A stretch of 64,000 bases of DNA from Candidatus Marithrix sp. (GTDB lineage: Bacteria > Pseudomonadota > Gammaproteobacteria > Beggiatoales > Beggiatoaceae): the NCBI GenBank assembly GCA_016744775.1, contig JADGDS010000002.1, forward strand, positions 248,001-312,000. Direction: 5' to 3'. Below, piece by piece: positions 24,890 through 34,910 of this stretch. The translations under genes and the position numbers were made by a program. Position 1 is the first letter of the stretch; every line of letters starts with the position of its first letter. The notes beneath the pieces are model-generated. The model worked only from the letters and a program-made list of their open reading frames with translations, had not been told where the DNA came from and made no database searches.

Positions 24890-26524
24890 TTATAATCGTG
24901 CCATAGTTCTTTCTTGTCTATGTTTCAGTTTACTTAATAAGTAATCATACATACTATGTAGTGCCGCATTATATAATGCTTGTAGCATTTCTATTGTGGT
25001 TGGAGTGGTGTTTCCTTTTCTTTTTGCCCAGAGCCATTTTTCTATTATTAGTTCTTGACGTATTTTTGGTCTCATTTCGTATATAGAAAACACTTCTAAT
25101 TCTATTAAGTCTGGATGATTGTTTATCCATTGATGTTCAATTTCTTGGCTTTTTATTCTTCCACTTAGTAATTTTATGCCGTCGTTGTCAAGTAATAAGT
25201 CTATCATTTCGCCTAACATTAGGTGTTCTTCTTGTCTGGAATGGATGGGGTAAATCAGATAGTGACGCTTGCCATAACGAAATTCATATCTTCTGATTAA
25301 GTTAATGTTTTTCTTTAGTTCTCTCCATACATTTTCATCTAATAAAGGTTTATCGCTAAAGCTATGATTGATAGATGATAGGAAGCTTTTTCTCCGATTT
25401 AGAATACTATTAGTTCCTTCTGGAGGTGCGACAATAAAAATCATAAAGTCAATTAAAATTCCTCCGACTAAAGGTATAATTTCCGCTAATTTCAATATGA
25501 TGTTATTTTCGGTGCCATTCCACAGTCGTTCAAATATAGATGTAACAAATTCACTGATTCGTTTAAATGCTAGGAATACACTTTGTTTAGAGTCATTGGG
25601 ATTAAAAAGTTTGATATTTTCCGATAAGGGGGGAAATTCTACTTTTAATAGTTCATTTCTCATTGTCTGAATGGTTCGATCTGGACAGGTAAATAATTTA
25701 CCATTGCCGTCTGGAATACCATTTTGACCAGTATCAATCCGTTGACCCAACCAACTAAGAAATGCGGTTCTAATTGAACTTTGTCTTAATATATTGGCTT
25801 TTAGGTTTGCCTGATTTAATTGCAGTTGCATTTTTTCAATTTGTTGACTGCTGAAGCTACCTTCTGTTTTAGTCATATTAAATTGTAAATCATGATTTAA
25901 TTTGTTAATTAGTTGGTCAATTTCTCTAGTTTGTTGATCAAAATACCTTTTTTGTGCGGCAAAATAGATAGCATCTTCAGCTCTTAAACGCATCCGTGGT
26001 CCCGCGCCTACTTTGGCGGCTCCTCCACATGTTCCTCCAACTTGACGTTCTTCTCTGGATTTTTGTTGGGAGTATGATGATAAGTTTGAAGTAATATTAG
26101 AAAAATTGGTGTAAGCATTTCTAAATTCATCTAGTCTTTGTAAGCTTTTATATACTTCTTCTCGATAAATATCTTTTGAGTAAGTATCAGCTCCAATGCG
26201 TTCAAACCAAAAGGCATAACTAAACCCTACGCTTAGTGACATAAATGTTAGATATACAGTAATATGCCAAACTTTCATTATTAAGTTTGTGTGTAAAGTA
26301 AATAATGACCAACCAGCACCTTTAATGTGCATTGCATGATATATGATCATAATTTGCACAGTTAAAGTAAATAGGAATGATATAAGGTTTATAATTTCTC
26401 CGGGCATAAAACCAAATATACCTAGTCCATTTTCTCCAATATTAGTCATTAGAGATTGCATACCTGAATAGGTGGATATAAAGCTAATAATTGAGAGCAT
26501 GATGACTGCAAAATGAGGCATCAA
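24890..26524 (-). CDS. unknown polytopic membrane protein with central coiled region
   Basis: I do not recognise this 544-residue protein. It shows about three N-terminal hydrophobic helices (roughly 4-22, 36-62, 85-106). A long polar region (about 115-270) follows, with coiled-coil character (DQLINKLNHDLQFNMTK, QQIEKMQLQLNQANLKANIL) and an odd TCGGAAKVGAGPRMRLRAED segment. A further helix (about 340-362: IILKLAEIIPLVGGILIDFM) and a soluble basic C-terminal part complete it. The gene is convergent with the first AAA ATPase (2 bases apart) and divergent from the second (168 bases). It may belong with the ATPases, but nothing shows this directly. Confidence 0.6.
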   Translation of the reverse strand: MMPHFAVIMLSIISFISTYSGMQSLMTNIGENGLGIFGFMPGEIINLISFLFTLTVQIMIIYHAMHIKGAGWSLFTLHTNLIMKVWHITVYLTFMSLSVGFSYAFWFERIGADTYSKDIYREEVYKSLQRLDEFRNAYTNFSNITSNLSSYSQQKSREERQVGGTCGGAAKVGAGPRMRLRAEDAIYFAAQKRYFDQQTREIDQLINKLNHDLQFNMTKTEGSFSSQQIEKMQLQLNQANLKANILRQSSIRTAFLSWLGQRIDTGQNGIPDGNGKLFTCPDRTIQTMRNELLKVEFPPLSENIKLFNPNDSKQSVFLAFKRISEFVTSIFERLWNGTENNIILKLAEIIPLVGGILIDFMIFIVAPPEGTNSILNRRKSFLSSINHSFSDKPLLDENVWRELKKNINLIRRYEFRYGKRHYLIYPIHSRQEEHLMLGEMIDLLLDNDGIKLLSGRIKSQEIEHQWINNHPDLIELEVFSIYEMRPKIRQELIIEKWLWAKRKGNTTPTTIEMLQALYNAALHSMYDYLLSKLKHRQERTMARL

Positions 26525-26692
26525 GTCAAATATACCGCCTTTAGAATACGAATTGGCGATGGTAAGTCTCCTTGAAATAAATAAGGTTTAAATTCATATA
26601 TTATATATTAAAAAAGCAACAGTTGCTTATTAGTCCGTTCACTGCCATTAAGTTAAGCGAGTTTTAACTCAGGAATTCAAAGCTAAAGAACA

Positions 26693-27913
26693 ATGAATAT
26701 TCTAAACAGAACTATACAAACAGACATAAATAGAGCTTTAAATATTTCACCGGCAGTTTTATTGGCTGGTGCTAGACAAGTCGGTAAAACCACTTTAGTC
26801 ACAAATCTAAATAGAGAGTATATCGTGATGGATGATATTACTCAATTAGATTCCGCCTTAAATGATCCACAAGGTTATATAAAAAGGCTGCATAAACCGA
26901 TTACTCTTGATGAAATTCAAAAACTTCCTCAACTTCTGACTCCTATCAAACACTATATTGATAGCAATCGAAAAAATGGTGATTTTTTATTGACAGGTTC
27001 AGCAAACATCTTAAATTTAAAAAGGAATGAGGAAACTTTAGTTGGAAGATTAATAGAATTAACTATCTATCCATTTAGTGCTAAAGAAAAAAATAGCAAA
27101 GCTGATGAAAATATTTTAGATATTATATTTGAAAGCAGCGTTGAATCCTTAAAACTGGATAAGGAAAATTGTGATTTAGTACCTAAATTTATAATAGAAG
27201 GTGGCTATCCAATTTCATGTCAACTAAGTTCTGTTAAAGACAGATTTTTATGGTTTAATTCTTATATTAGTACATATATTGAAAGAGATATTAGAAGCAT
27301 TGGTGATCTTAGAGATATTGATAATTTTATTCGGTTTTTTAATATTCTCTTTCCCAGAAGCGCGAATATTTTAAATAAATCAGACATAGCAAGTGATGCC
27401 AGATTAACCACTCATACAATTGACAATTATATTTCCCTATTACAAAAAGTCTATCAAATACATTTATTAAAACCTTATTTTGAAAATATCGGAAAAAGAT
27501 TTGTAAAGTCACCAAAATTATATCTAACAGATAGTGGAATCTTGTGTCACATTTTAGCGATTAGAACAGAAGAAGATTTAGAAAATTCTAATCATTATAA
27601 AGGAGCAATTTATGAAACTTTTGTATTCAGTGAATTATTAAAACATATAAATTATAGTGATAAGCTGATGGAATTTTATTATTACAGAACTCAAGATCAA
27701 AAGGAAATAGACTTTATTATAAAAAGCCAGAATAAAATTTTGGCAATAGAAGTCAAAGCAGCTTACGGCGTAAAAAAAGCTGATTTTAAGCATATTATTG
27801 ATTTTCAAGCTAGAAGTTCAAATAATATTATAGGTATTGTATTTTATGCAGGTAATAATATTGTTAGTTTTGCTGATAATTTGTTTGCTATTCCTATTGG
27901 AATCTTGTTATAA
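26693..27913 (+). CDS. AAA ATPase with C-terminal DUF4143, second copy
   Basis: The 406-residue protein has Walker A LAGARQVGKTTLV, a Walker B-like strand ITLDEIQKLP, a sensor-type segment FLLTGSANIL and the DUF4143 C-terminus with KEIDFIIKSQNKILAIEVKA. It is related to but clearly different from the protein at 23544-24887, so this is not a recent duplication. It ends 72 bases before the NRPS on the same strand. The family is too common and promiscuous to infer a role in peptide synthesis. Confidence 0.85.
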   Translation: MNILNRTIQTDINRALNISPAVLLAGARQVGKTTLVTNLNREYIVMDDITQLDSALNDPQGYIKRLHKPITLDEIQKLPQLLTPIKHYIDSNRKNGDFLLTGSANILNLKRNEETLVGRLIELTIYPFSAKEKNSKADENILDIIFESSVESLKLDKENCDLVPKFIIEGGYPISCQLSSVKDRFLWFNSYISTYIERDIRSIGDLRDIDNFIRFFNILFPRSANILNKSDIASDARLTTHTIDNYISLLQKVYQIHLLKPYFENIGKRFVKSPKLYLTDSGILCHILAIRTEEDLENSNHYKGAIYETFVFSELLKHINYSDKLMEFYYYRTQDQKEIDFIIKSQNKILAIEVKAAYGVKKADFKHIIDFQARSSNNIIGIVFYAGNNIVSFADNLFAIPIGILL

Positions 27914-27922
27914 ATTTCTCAA

Positions 27923-27938
27923 TGGCATAGAAATTGGA
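27923..27938 (+). promoter_or_regulatory. weak sigma-54-like promoter candidate before the NRPS gene
   Basis: TGGCAT at 27923-27928 and TTGGA at 27934-27938 have the -24/-12 spacing of sigma-54 promoters (consensus TGGCAC-N5-TTGCW), but the key -12 C is a G. It lies 48 bases before the NRPS ATG. Confidence 0.25.
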
Positions 27939-27985
27939 ATACTGAAAATCAATAGATTTAATTAAATTTAAAGAGAACAATTTCT

Positions 27986-30900
27986 ATGTCAACAATTCAC
28001 GAAACTTATCCCCTTTCTCCAATTCAAAAGGGTATTTTATTTCATAGCCTTGAGCAAACAAGCAATGGTGTTTATCTTCAACAATTTATTTGTAATTTAA
28101 ATGAAAATATTAATATTGAGGCTTTTGAGCAGGCTTGGCAAAAAGTTATAGAACGTCATGCAGTTTTACGTACCGGATTTCAGTGGCAAGATTTAGATGA
28201 ACCTCAACAAATAGTTTATGAACAAGTTAATTGCCCATTACATTTTGAGGATTGGAGCGATATTTATGATCCAGAGATTCAATTAGCCGCTTATTTAGAA
28301 TCCGATAAAAAACAAGGCTTTGATTTGAGCGAAGCTCCATTAATACGATTAACTTTATTTAAATTTAATGATAATGATTATCGTTTTATTTGGACACATC
28401 ATCATATTATTTTAGATGGTAGATCATATTTTATTTTATTTAAAGAATTATTTAATATTTATAAAACTTTTAATGAAAATAAAGAATTAGAATTAGGCAA
28501 AGTTTATCCTTATAGCGAATATATTGAATGGTTAGAGCAACAAAATTTTTTTAAATCAGAACCATTTTGGCGAAAAAGTCTCAGTGGTGTAGAAGCTCCG
28601 ACACCTTTAATTAAGAATGTTGAATATGTCGTCGAGGAAGAAGCTTATCTTGAAAAAACTTATGATTTCAGTGAAACTTTAACCGAAGGTTTAAAATTCT
28701 TTGCTGAAGAAAATGGTTTGACGCTTAATACTTTAGTGCAAGCAGCTTGGGCAATTTTATTAAGCCGTTATAGTGGTGAAGATAAGGTTATATTTGGTGC
28801 AACCAGAGCTTGTCGTCATTGGACTAAAATTGAACCTAATAATAGAGTTGGTATATTTATTAATACATTACCATTTTGCACTCAACTTGATGCTAATATG
28901 GATGTATTAACATGGTTAAATAGTCTGCGTAGCCATTGGGTAGATATGCGAGAACATGAACATACTCCTTTGACTCAAATTCAACAATGGAGTGATATTC
29001 GGGGTGATTCACCTTTATTTGAAAGCATTTTGGTATTTGAAAATGCTGATTTAAATAGTACTTTACGCGCTCAAGGTGGTGATTGGGAAAAACGTAATTT
29101 TACTCTGTTACAAAAAACTAATTATCCATTAGTATTAGCAGCAACAGTGGATAGTTGTCTGCATTTAATGCTTGAGTATGAAACTGCGCGTTTTGATACT
29201 GGTATGATTAATCGAATGTTTGGGCATTTGCAGACTATTTTAAGCAGCATCATAGCAAATCCAACACAAAATTTATCAGAAATATCATTATTAACCAAGC
29301 TTGAAAAAGATCAATTATTAGTAGAATGGAATAATACAGCGGCTGATTTTCCTTTAGATAAGTGTGTACATCAACTATTTGAAGAGCAAGTCGAAAAAAC
29401 TCCTGATGCTATTGCAGTAAAATTTGAAGATCAACAATTAACTTATAGCGAATTAAATGCACGTGCTAATCAATTGGCTCATCATTTAGATGTGAAACCA
29501 GATACTTTAGTTGGTTTATCAGTGGAGCGTTCCCTTGAAATGATTGTGGGAATGTTAGGAATTCTCAAAGCTGGTGCCGCTTATGTGCCGTTAGATCCAA
29601 ATTATCCTGAAGAGCGTCTTAATTTTATCTTAGAAGATTCAGGAATAGAAATAATATTAGATAAAGAGCGTTTAGAACAAATTGATGAACAAAACATTGA
29701 AAATCCAAACACTGATGTTAAGCCAAATAATCTTGCTTATGTGATTTATACTTCTGGTTCAACTGGTAAACCTAAAGGGGTATTGATTGAACATCAGAGT
29801 TTAGTTAATCACACTTTAAGTGCCAGCAATCAATTTGAACTGAATGAAAGTGATCGTGTATTACAATTTGCTTCAATGAGTTTTGATGCTGCCGCTGAAG
29901 AAATATATCCGTGCCTTATAACAGGAGCTACACTAGTTCTACGTACCAATGAAATGTTGGATTCAATTTCAATTTTCTTGCAAAAATGTAAAAGTTGGGG
30001 ATTAACTCTAATTGATTTACCAACTGCATATTGGCATGAAGTTACTTCGCAATTAAATAATGAAAACAGAAAATTTCCGTCATCAGTACGTTTAGTCATA
30101 ATTGGAGGAGAACAAGCTCTTAAAGAACAATTAGTTAAATGGCAAAAATATGTTAATCCAACAGTAAAACTATTTAATACATATGGTCCAACTGAAGCAA
30201 CGATTGTAGCAACTAGATATTTAGCAACTAATACATTAGATGAATTATTAATTGGTAAACCAATTGATAATCTTCAGAACTATATATTAGATAATAATCA
30301 ACACTTTGTACCAATTGGCGTTGCCGGTGAATTACATATTGGCGGAGTCGGCTTGGCACGAGGCTATTTGAATCGCCCAGAATTAACAGCAGAAAAATTT
30401 GTTTCTATTTTCAATCAGCGTCTTTATAAAACCGGAGACTTGGTACGTTATCTTCCTGATGGTAATATAGAATTTTTAGGGCGGATTGATAATCAGGTTA
30501 AAATTCGCGGTTTTCGTATTGAGCTTGGTGAAATCGAATCTGTAATAATGAAACATGTTAGTGAAGCAGCAGTTATTGTCAGAGAAGATCAGCCGGGTAA
30601 TAAACGTTTGGTTGCTTATACTGTTGGTTCAACTGAAGGTTTACGTGATGCTGTTAAGGCAGAATTACCTCATTATATGGTGCCTTCGGCGTTTGTCAGC
30701 TTAGAAAAGATGCCGCTAACACCAAATGGTAAAATTGATCGACGCGCTTTGCCTGTTCCAGATCAAACTGAATTTGAAGCTAAATTTGTAGCACCTCGCA
30801 ATTCAGTAGAAGAAAAAATAGCAAAAATTTGGAAAGAAATATTAGTTTTAAAACAAGTTGGTATTCATGATAACTTTTTTGAATTAGGTGGGCATTCATT

Positions 30901-33900
30901 ATTAGCAACTCAAGTTGTTTCTCGTCTGTCTGTTACATTGCAAAATTTATTTGAAAATCCTACTGTAGCTGAATTAGCTGAAATAATTAATTCAGAGACA
31001 AAAGAAATCGCTATTATTCCGCGTAGTGATCAACATGATGTTGTATCATTTGCTCAACAACGCTTGTGGTTTATAGACCAATTAGAACCAAATACAGGAA
31101 TGTATAATATTCCTGCTGCATTTAAAATAACTGGCAATTTGAATATAGCTAGATTGGAAAAAAGCTTAAATACTATCGTTGAGCGTCATGAAATCATTCG
31201 TACTATTTTAAAAACTGTTGATGGTAAGCCGGTTCCGGTTGTGCTTGATAATGTTTCTGTGGATTTACCAGTAATTAAATTGAATGATGAAGCTGAAATT
31301 CAGAATTTGATTAATGAAGAAGCGACACGCCCTTTTGATATTTCAACTGATTTAATGTTAAGAGCAACTTTATTAGAAGTGAATTCTAATGAATTTGTGC
31401 TAATTTTAGTCATGCACCATATTGCTTCAGATGGTTGGTCATTTGGAATATTATTTGATGAATTTGTAGCTCTTTATCAAGGAAATACACTACCAGAATT
31501 AGCGATTCAATATTCTGATTTTGCGGTTTGGCAACGTCAATATTTATCAGATCAAGTTTTGGAAACACAATTAAGTTATTGGAAGCAACAACTTGAGGGA
31601 ATGCCTACCACATTAGAGTTACCGATTGATCGACAACGCCCTGCAACTCAAACTACAAATGGTAAAACACGCCGTTTTGTATTACCAGTTTCATTAGCAA
31701 ATAAGCTTAAAACTTTAAGTCAACAACAAGGTTTAACTTTATTTATGACCCTATTAGGTGCATTTAAAATATTATTGCATCGTTATACTAATCAGGATGA
31801 TATAGTCGTTGGTTCTCCAATTGCTGGGCGGAATCAGTCTGAGTTAGAAGATTTAATTGGTTTTTTTGTTAATACTTTAGTATTACGTTCTAAAATCAAT
31901 AGAGATTCTAATTTTATTGAATTTTTGGGGCATGTACGTGAAGTGGCTTTAGGGGCTTATGCACATCAAGATGTACCATTTGACAAGTTAGTGTCTGAAC
32001 TAAAATTTGAGCGAGATGTTAGCAGACATCCGTTATTTCAAGTAATGTTTGACTTGCAAAATGCCAATCAGCAAGATTTACAATTACCTGATTTAAGTAT
32101 CAAACCTTTGTTAGCAGATAATGACACAGCTAAGTTTGATTTACTTCTTGATATAGTAGAAGAGGCAAATTCAGAACTTACAGCTTCATTTGAATATAAC
32201 ACTGATTTATTTGATGAAAGTACTATTGAGCGGATGATGGTACATTTCCAAACTTTATTGGAAAGTATTGTTGCTAATCCTAAACAGTCAATTTCTGAAT
32301 TAGAAATTCTTGATAAAGCTGAAAAAGATCAGTTATTAGTAGAATGGAATAATACAGCGGCTGATTATCCTTTAGATAAATGTGTACATCAACTATTTGA
32401 AGAACAAGTCGAAAAAACACCTGATGCAATTGCAGTAAAATTTGAAGATCAGCAATTAACTTATAGCGAATTAAATGCACGTGCTAATCAAGTAGCTCAC
32501 CATTTAGATGTGAAACCAGATACTTTAGTTGGTTTATCTGTGGAACGTTCTCTTGAAATGATTGTGGGAATGTTAGGAATTCTCAAAGCTGGTGCCGCTT
32601 ATGTGCCATTAGATCCAAATTATCCTGAAGAACGTCTTAATTTTATCTTAGAAGATTCCGGAATAGAAATAATATTAGATAAAGAAGCTTTAGAACAAAT
32701 TGATGAACAAAACATTGAAAATCCAAGCACTGATGTTAAGCCCAATAATCTTGCTTATGTGATTTATACTTCTGGCTCAACTGGTAAACCTAAAGGGGTA
32801 TTGATTGAACATAAGAGTTTAGTTAATCATACTCAAAGTGCCCGCAATGAATTTGAACTCAATGAAGATGATCGTGTATTACAATTTGCTTCGATGAGCT
32901 TTGATGCTGCCGCTGAAGAAATATATCCGTGCCTAATAACAGGAGCCACACTAGTTCTACGTACCAATGAAATGTTGGATTCAATTTCAATTTTCTTGCA
33001 AAAATGTAAAAGTTGGGGATTAACTCTAATTGATTTACCAACTGCATATTGGCATGAAGTTACTTCGCAATTAAATAATGAAAACAGAAAATTTCCGTCA
33101 TCAGTACGTTTAGTCATAATTGGAGGAGAACAAGCTCTTAAAGAACAATTAGTTAAATGGCAAAAATATGTTAATCCAACAGTAAAACTATTTAATACAT
33201 ATGGTCCAACTGAAGCAACGATTGTAGCAACTAGATATTTAGCAACTAATACATCAGATGAATTATTAATTGGCAGACCAATTGATAATCTTCAGAACTA
33301 TATATTAGACAAAAATCAACAAATTGTACCAATTGGCGTGCCCGGTGAATTACATATTGGCGGAGTTGGCTTGGCACGAGGCTATCTAAATCGCCCTGAA
33401 TTAACAGCAGAAAAATTCATTTCTATTTTCAATCAGCGTCTTTATAAAACTGGAGATTTGGTACGTTATCTACCAGATGGTAATATAGAATTTTTAGGGC
33501 GTATTGATAATCAGGTTAAAATTCGCGGTTTTCGTATTGAGCTTGGTGAAATCGAATCTGTAATAATGAAACATGTTAGTGAAGCAGCGGTTATTGTCAG
33601 AGAAGATCAGCTGGGTAATAAACGTTTAGTTGCTTATACTGTTGGTTCAACTGATGATTTACGTGATGCTGTGAAAGAAGAATTGCCTCATTATATGGTG
33701 CCTTCTGCTTTTGTTAGCTTAGAAAAAATGCCGCTAACACCAAATGGTAAAATTGATCGACGCGCTTTGCCAATGCCGACAGCAGAAATAAAAACAGATT
33801 TTGTAGCTCCTCGCGATCAATTGGAACAACAATTAGCTGATATTTGGCAACAAGTGTTAGGTGTTGATTCTATTAGTGTGCATGAAAACTTTTTTGATTT

Positions 33901-34855
33901 AGGTGGGCATTCTTTATTAGCTATTACTTTACTAGGTAAAATTGAACAAGCTTTTGATAAAGCTATATCAGTTATTAAGCTGTTTCAAGCACCAACAATT
34001 GCACAATTTGCTGATATATTACGTGATAAAGATCATACACCTACTTGGCGTGCATTATTACCAATTCAGACTCAAGGTCAACGCAAACCATTGTTTTTTA
34101 TAGGTTCTACTGATTATGCTCGTTTATTAGTACCTTCGCTTGGTAATGAGCAACCAGTATATGGTTTAAATATGTTTGGCTTGCATTCTGAAGGTGATAC
34201 TAATCCAGTTTTAACTGTAGAAACTATGGCAACAGAGTATTTGCAAGAAATTCGCATAGTACAGCCAGAAGGTCCATATCATTTATGCGGATATTGTGCA
34301 GACGCGAAGGTAGCATTTGAGATGGCGCAACAACTTAATAAGCAGGGGCAAGAGGTAGCATATTTAGGTTTTATTGATGCTGATTTGTATGCTGATTCAT
34401 CACTTTCTCTAAATCAACGAGCTTCTAAATTAGGAAAAAATATAGCTAAATTTGGACCCAGCTTTATTACACATAAAATTAAGGGTAAATTAAAAGCTAG
34501 GAAAGAATCAAAAGTTTTATCACAATCAGCAAAGGATAAACAAGATTATGAACGCTCAGGAGAAAGTTTACCGCTACAATTACAACATCAATTCTTAATT
34601 AATGCATTTTGGAATGCTTTGGATGATTATCAGGCTCAAACTTACTCAGGCAATTTGAACCTATTATTATCATCTGAATTAATTTCAGAATGGGAAATAG
34701 ATAAAAACTTCTCGAAACAAATAAATAGTTTAGTGACAGGAACAGTGACAGTTGAAGAGGTTCCGGGATTTCATGATACATTATTTGCAGAACCACAAGT
34801 TAGTGCATTAGGAAAGCAGATTAAACTGCATTTAGAATCGCTGGTTTATAAATAG
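27986..34855 (+). CDS. two-module nonribosomal peptide synthetase (C-A-T-C-A-T-TE) with a Cys-type thioesterase
   Basis: This 2289-residue protein has domains in this order: condensation 1 (about 5-440, HHIILDG), adenylation 1 (about 455-920, YTSGSTGKPKG, TYGPTEAT, TGDLVRYLPDG), carrier 1 (Ser about 971 in LGGHSLLA), condensation 2 (about 1015-1440, HHIASDG), adenylation 2 (about 1455-1925), carrier 2 (Ser about 1975) and thioesterase (about 2030-2289). The ten pocket residues read DAEDIGTIVK in both adenylation domains by alignment to GrsA. The acidic E and D hint at a basic substrate, with low certainty. The thioesterase has GYCAD at the nucleophile (Cys 2104), Asp about 2131 and His about 2263. 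An N-terminal condensation domain implies an acyl or peptidyl donor loaded elsewhere. No PPTase, MbtH or exporter gene is adjacent. Confidence 0.93.
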   Translation: MSTIHETYPLSPIQKGILFHSLEQTSNGVYLQQFICNLNENINIEAFEQAWQKVIERHAVLRTGFQWQDLDEPQQIVYEQVNCPLHFEDWSDIYDPEIQLAAYLESDKKQGFDLSEAPLIRLTLFKFNDNDYRFIWTHHHIILDGRSYFILFKELFNIYKTFNENKELELGKVYPYSEYIEWLEQQNFFKSEPFWRKSLSGVEAPTPLIKNVEYVVEEEAYLEKTYDFSETLTEGLKFFAEENGLTLNTLVQAAWAILLSRYSGEDKVIFGATRACRHWTKIEPNNRVGIFINTLPFCTQLDANMDVLTWLNSLRSHWVDMREHEHTPLTQIQQWSDIRGDSPLFESILVFENADLNSTLRAQGGDWEKRNFTLLQKTNYPLVLAATVDSCLHLMLEYETARFDTGMINRMFGHLQTILSSIIANPTQNLSEISLLTKLEKDQLLVEWNNTAADFPLDKCVHQLFEEQVEKTPDAIAVKFEDQQLTYSELNARANQLAHHLDVKPDTLVGLSVERSLEMIVGMLGILKAGAAYVPLDPNYPEERLNFILEDSGIEIILDKERLEQIDEQNIENPNTDVKPNNLAYVIYTSGSTGKPKGVLIEHQSLVNHTLSASNQFELNESDRVLQFASMSFDAAAEEIYPCLITGATLVLRTNEMLDSISIFLQKCKSWGLTLIDLPTAYWHEVTSQLNNENRKFPSSVRLVIIGGEQALKEQLVKWQKYVNPTVKLFNTYGPTEATIVATRYLATNTLDELLIGKPIDNLQNYILDNNQHFVPIGVAGELHIGGVGLARGYLNRPELTAEKFVSIFNQRLYKTGDLVRYLPDGNIEFLGRIDNQVKIRGFRIELGEIESVIMKHVSEAAVIVREDQPGNKRLVAYTVGSTEGLRDAVKAELPHYMVPSAFVSLEKMPLTPNGKIDRRALPVPDQTEFEAKFVAPRNSVEEKIAKIWKEILVLKQVGIHDNFFELGGHSLLATQVVSRLSVTLQNLFENPTVAELAEIINSETKEIAIIPRSDQHDVVSFAQQRLWFIDQLEPNTGMYNIPAAFKITGNLNIARLEKSLNTIVERHEIIRTILKTVDGKPVPVVLDNVSVDLPVIKLNDEAEIQNLINEEATRPFDISTDLMLRATLLEVNSNEFVLILVMHHIASDGWSFGILFDEFVALYQGNTLPELAIQYSDFAVWQRQYLSDQVLETQLSYWKQQLEGMPTTLELPIDRQRPATQTTNGKTRRFVLPVSLANKLKTLSQQQGLTLFMTLLGAFKILLHRYTNQDDIVVGSPIAGRNQSELEDLIGFFVNTLVLRSKINRDSNFIEFLGHVREVALGAYAHQDVPFDKLVSELKFERDVSRHPLFQVMFDLQNANQQDLQLPDLSIKPLLADNDTAKFDLLLDIVEEANSELTASFEYNTDLFDESTIERMMVHFQTLLESIVANPKQSISELEILDKAEKDQLLVEWNNTAADYPLDKCVHQLFEEQVEKTPDAIAVKFEDQQLTYSELNARANQVAHHLDVKPDTLVGLSVERSLEMIVGMLGILKAGAAYVPLDPNYPEERLNFILEDSGIEIILDKEALEQIDEQNIENPSTDVKPNNLAYVIYTSGSTGKPKGVLIEHKSLVNHTQSARNEFELNEDDRVLQFASMSFDAAAEEIYPCLITGATLVLRTNEMLDSISIFLQKCKSWGLTLIDLPTAYWHEVTSQLNNENRKFPSSVRLVIIGGEQALKEQLVKWQKYVNPTVKLFNTYGPTEATIVATRYLATNTSDELLIGRPIDNLQNYILDKNQQIVPIGVPGELHIGGVGLARGYLNRPELTAEKFISIFNQRLYKTGDLVRYLPDGNIEFLGRIDNQVKIRGFRIELGEIESVIMKHVSEAAVIVREDQLGNKRLVAYTVGSTDDLRDAVKEELPHYMVPSAFVSLEKMPLTPNGKIDRRALPMPTAEIKTDFVAPRDQLEQQLADIWQQVLGVDSISVHENFFDLGGHSLLAITLLGKIEQAFDKAISVIKLFQAPTIAQFADILRDKDHTPTWRALLPIQTQGQRKPLFFIGSTDYARLLVPSLGNEQPVYGLNMFGLHSEGDTNPVLTVETMATEYLQEIRIVQPEGPYHLCGYCADAKVAFEMAQQLNKQGQEVAYLGFIDADLYADSSLSLNQRASKLGKNIAKFGPSFITHKIKGKLKARKESKVLSQSAKDKQDYERSGESLPLQLQHQFLINAFWNALDDYQAQTYSGNLNLLLSSELISEWEIDKNFSKQINSLVTGTVTVEEVPGFHDTLFAEPQVSALGKQIKLHLESLVYK
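29930..30236 (+). repeat. 307-base identical segment of the NRPS, first copy (A1, motifs A4-A5)
   Basis: Base-for-base identical to 32948-33254. The flanks (29290-29930 and 30237-30770) differ at scattered positions from the second module. It spans the specificity-pocket segment from just after the FDAAAEE motif to after TYGPTEATIVA. Confidence 0.9.
32948..33254 (+). repeat. 307-base identical segment of the NRPS, second copy (A2)
   Basis: Second copy of 29930-30236, offset 3018 bases. The identity ends at a T/C difference at the next base. Confidence 0.9.
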
Positions 34856-34866
34856 AAGAAATGTTT

Positions 34867-34892
34867 GTTGGGCTTCCTCTCGTCAGCCCAAC
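34867..34892. repeat. REP-like inverted repeat after the NRPS
   Basis: GTTGGGCT (34867-34874) and AGCCCAAC (34885-34892) form an 8-base stem 11 bases after the NRPS stop. The GC-rich GTTGGGCTTCC...CAGCCCAAC pattern is a common intergenic repeat in proteobacteria. It may end the NRPS transcript. Confidence 0.6.
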
Positions 34893-34910
34893 CTACGAGT
34901 TATAATTAAT

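Noticed and set aside
23544-27913. Two AAA-DUF4143 genes as a transposon pair or direct duplication
   Set aside because: The proteins differ strongly in sequence and no terminal repeats flank the block.
29830-30099. Minus-strand open frame inside the NRPS, with a near-identical twin at 32833-33117
   Set aside because: Both are antisense shadows of the duplicated adenylation domains; the similarity comes from the shared NRPS sequence.
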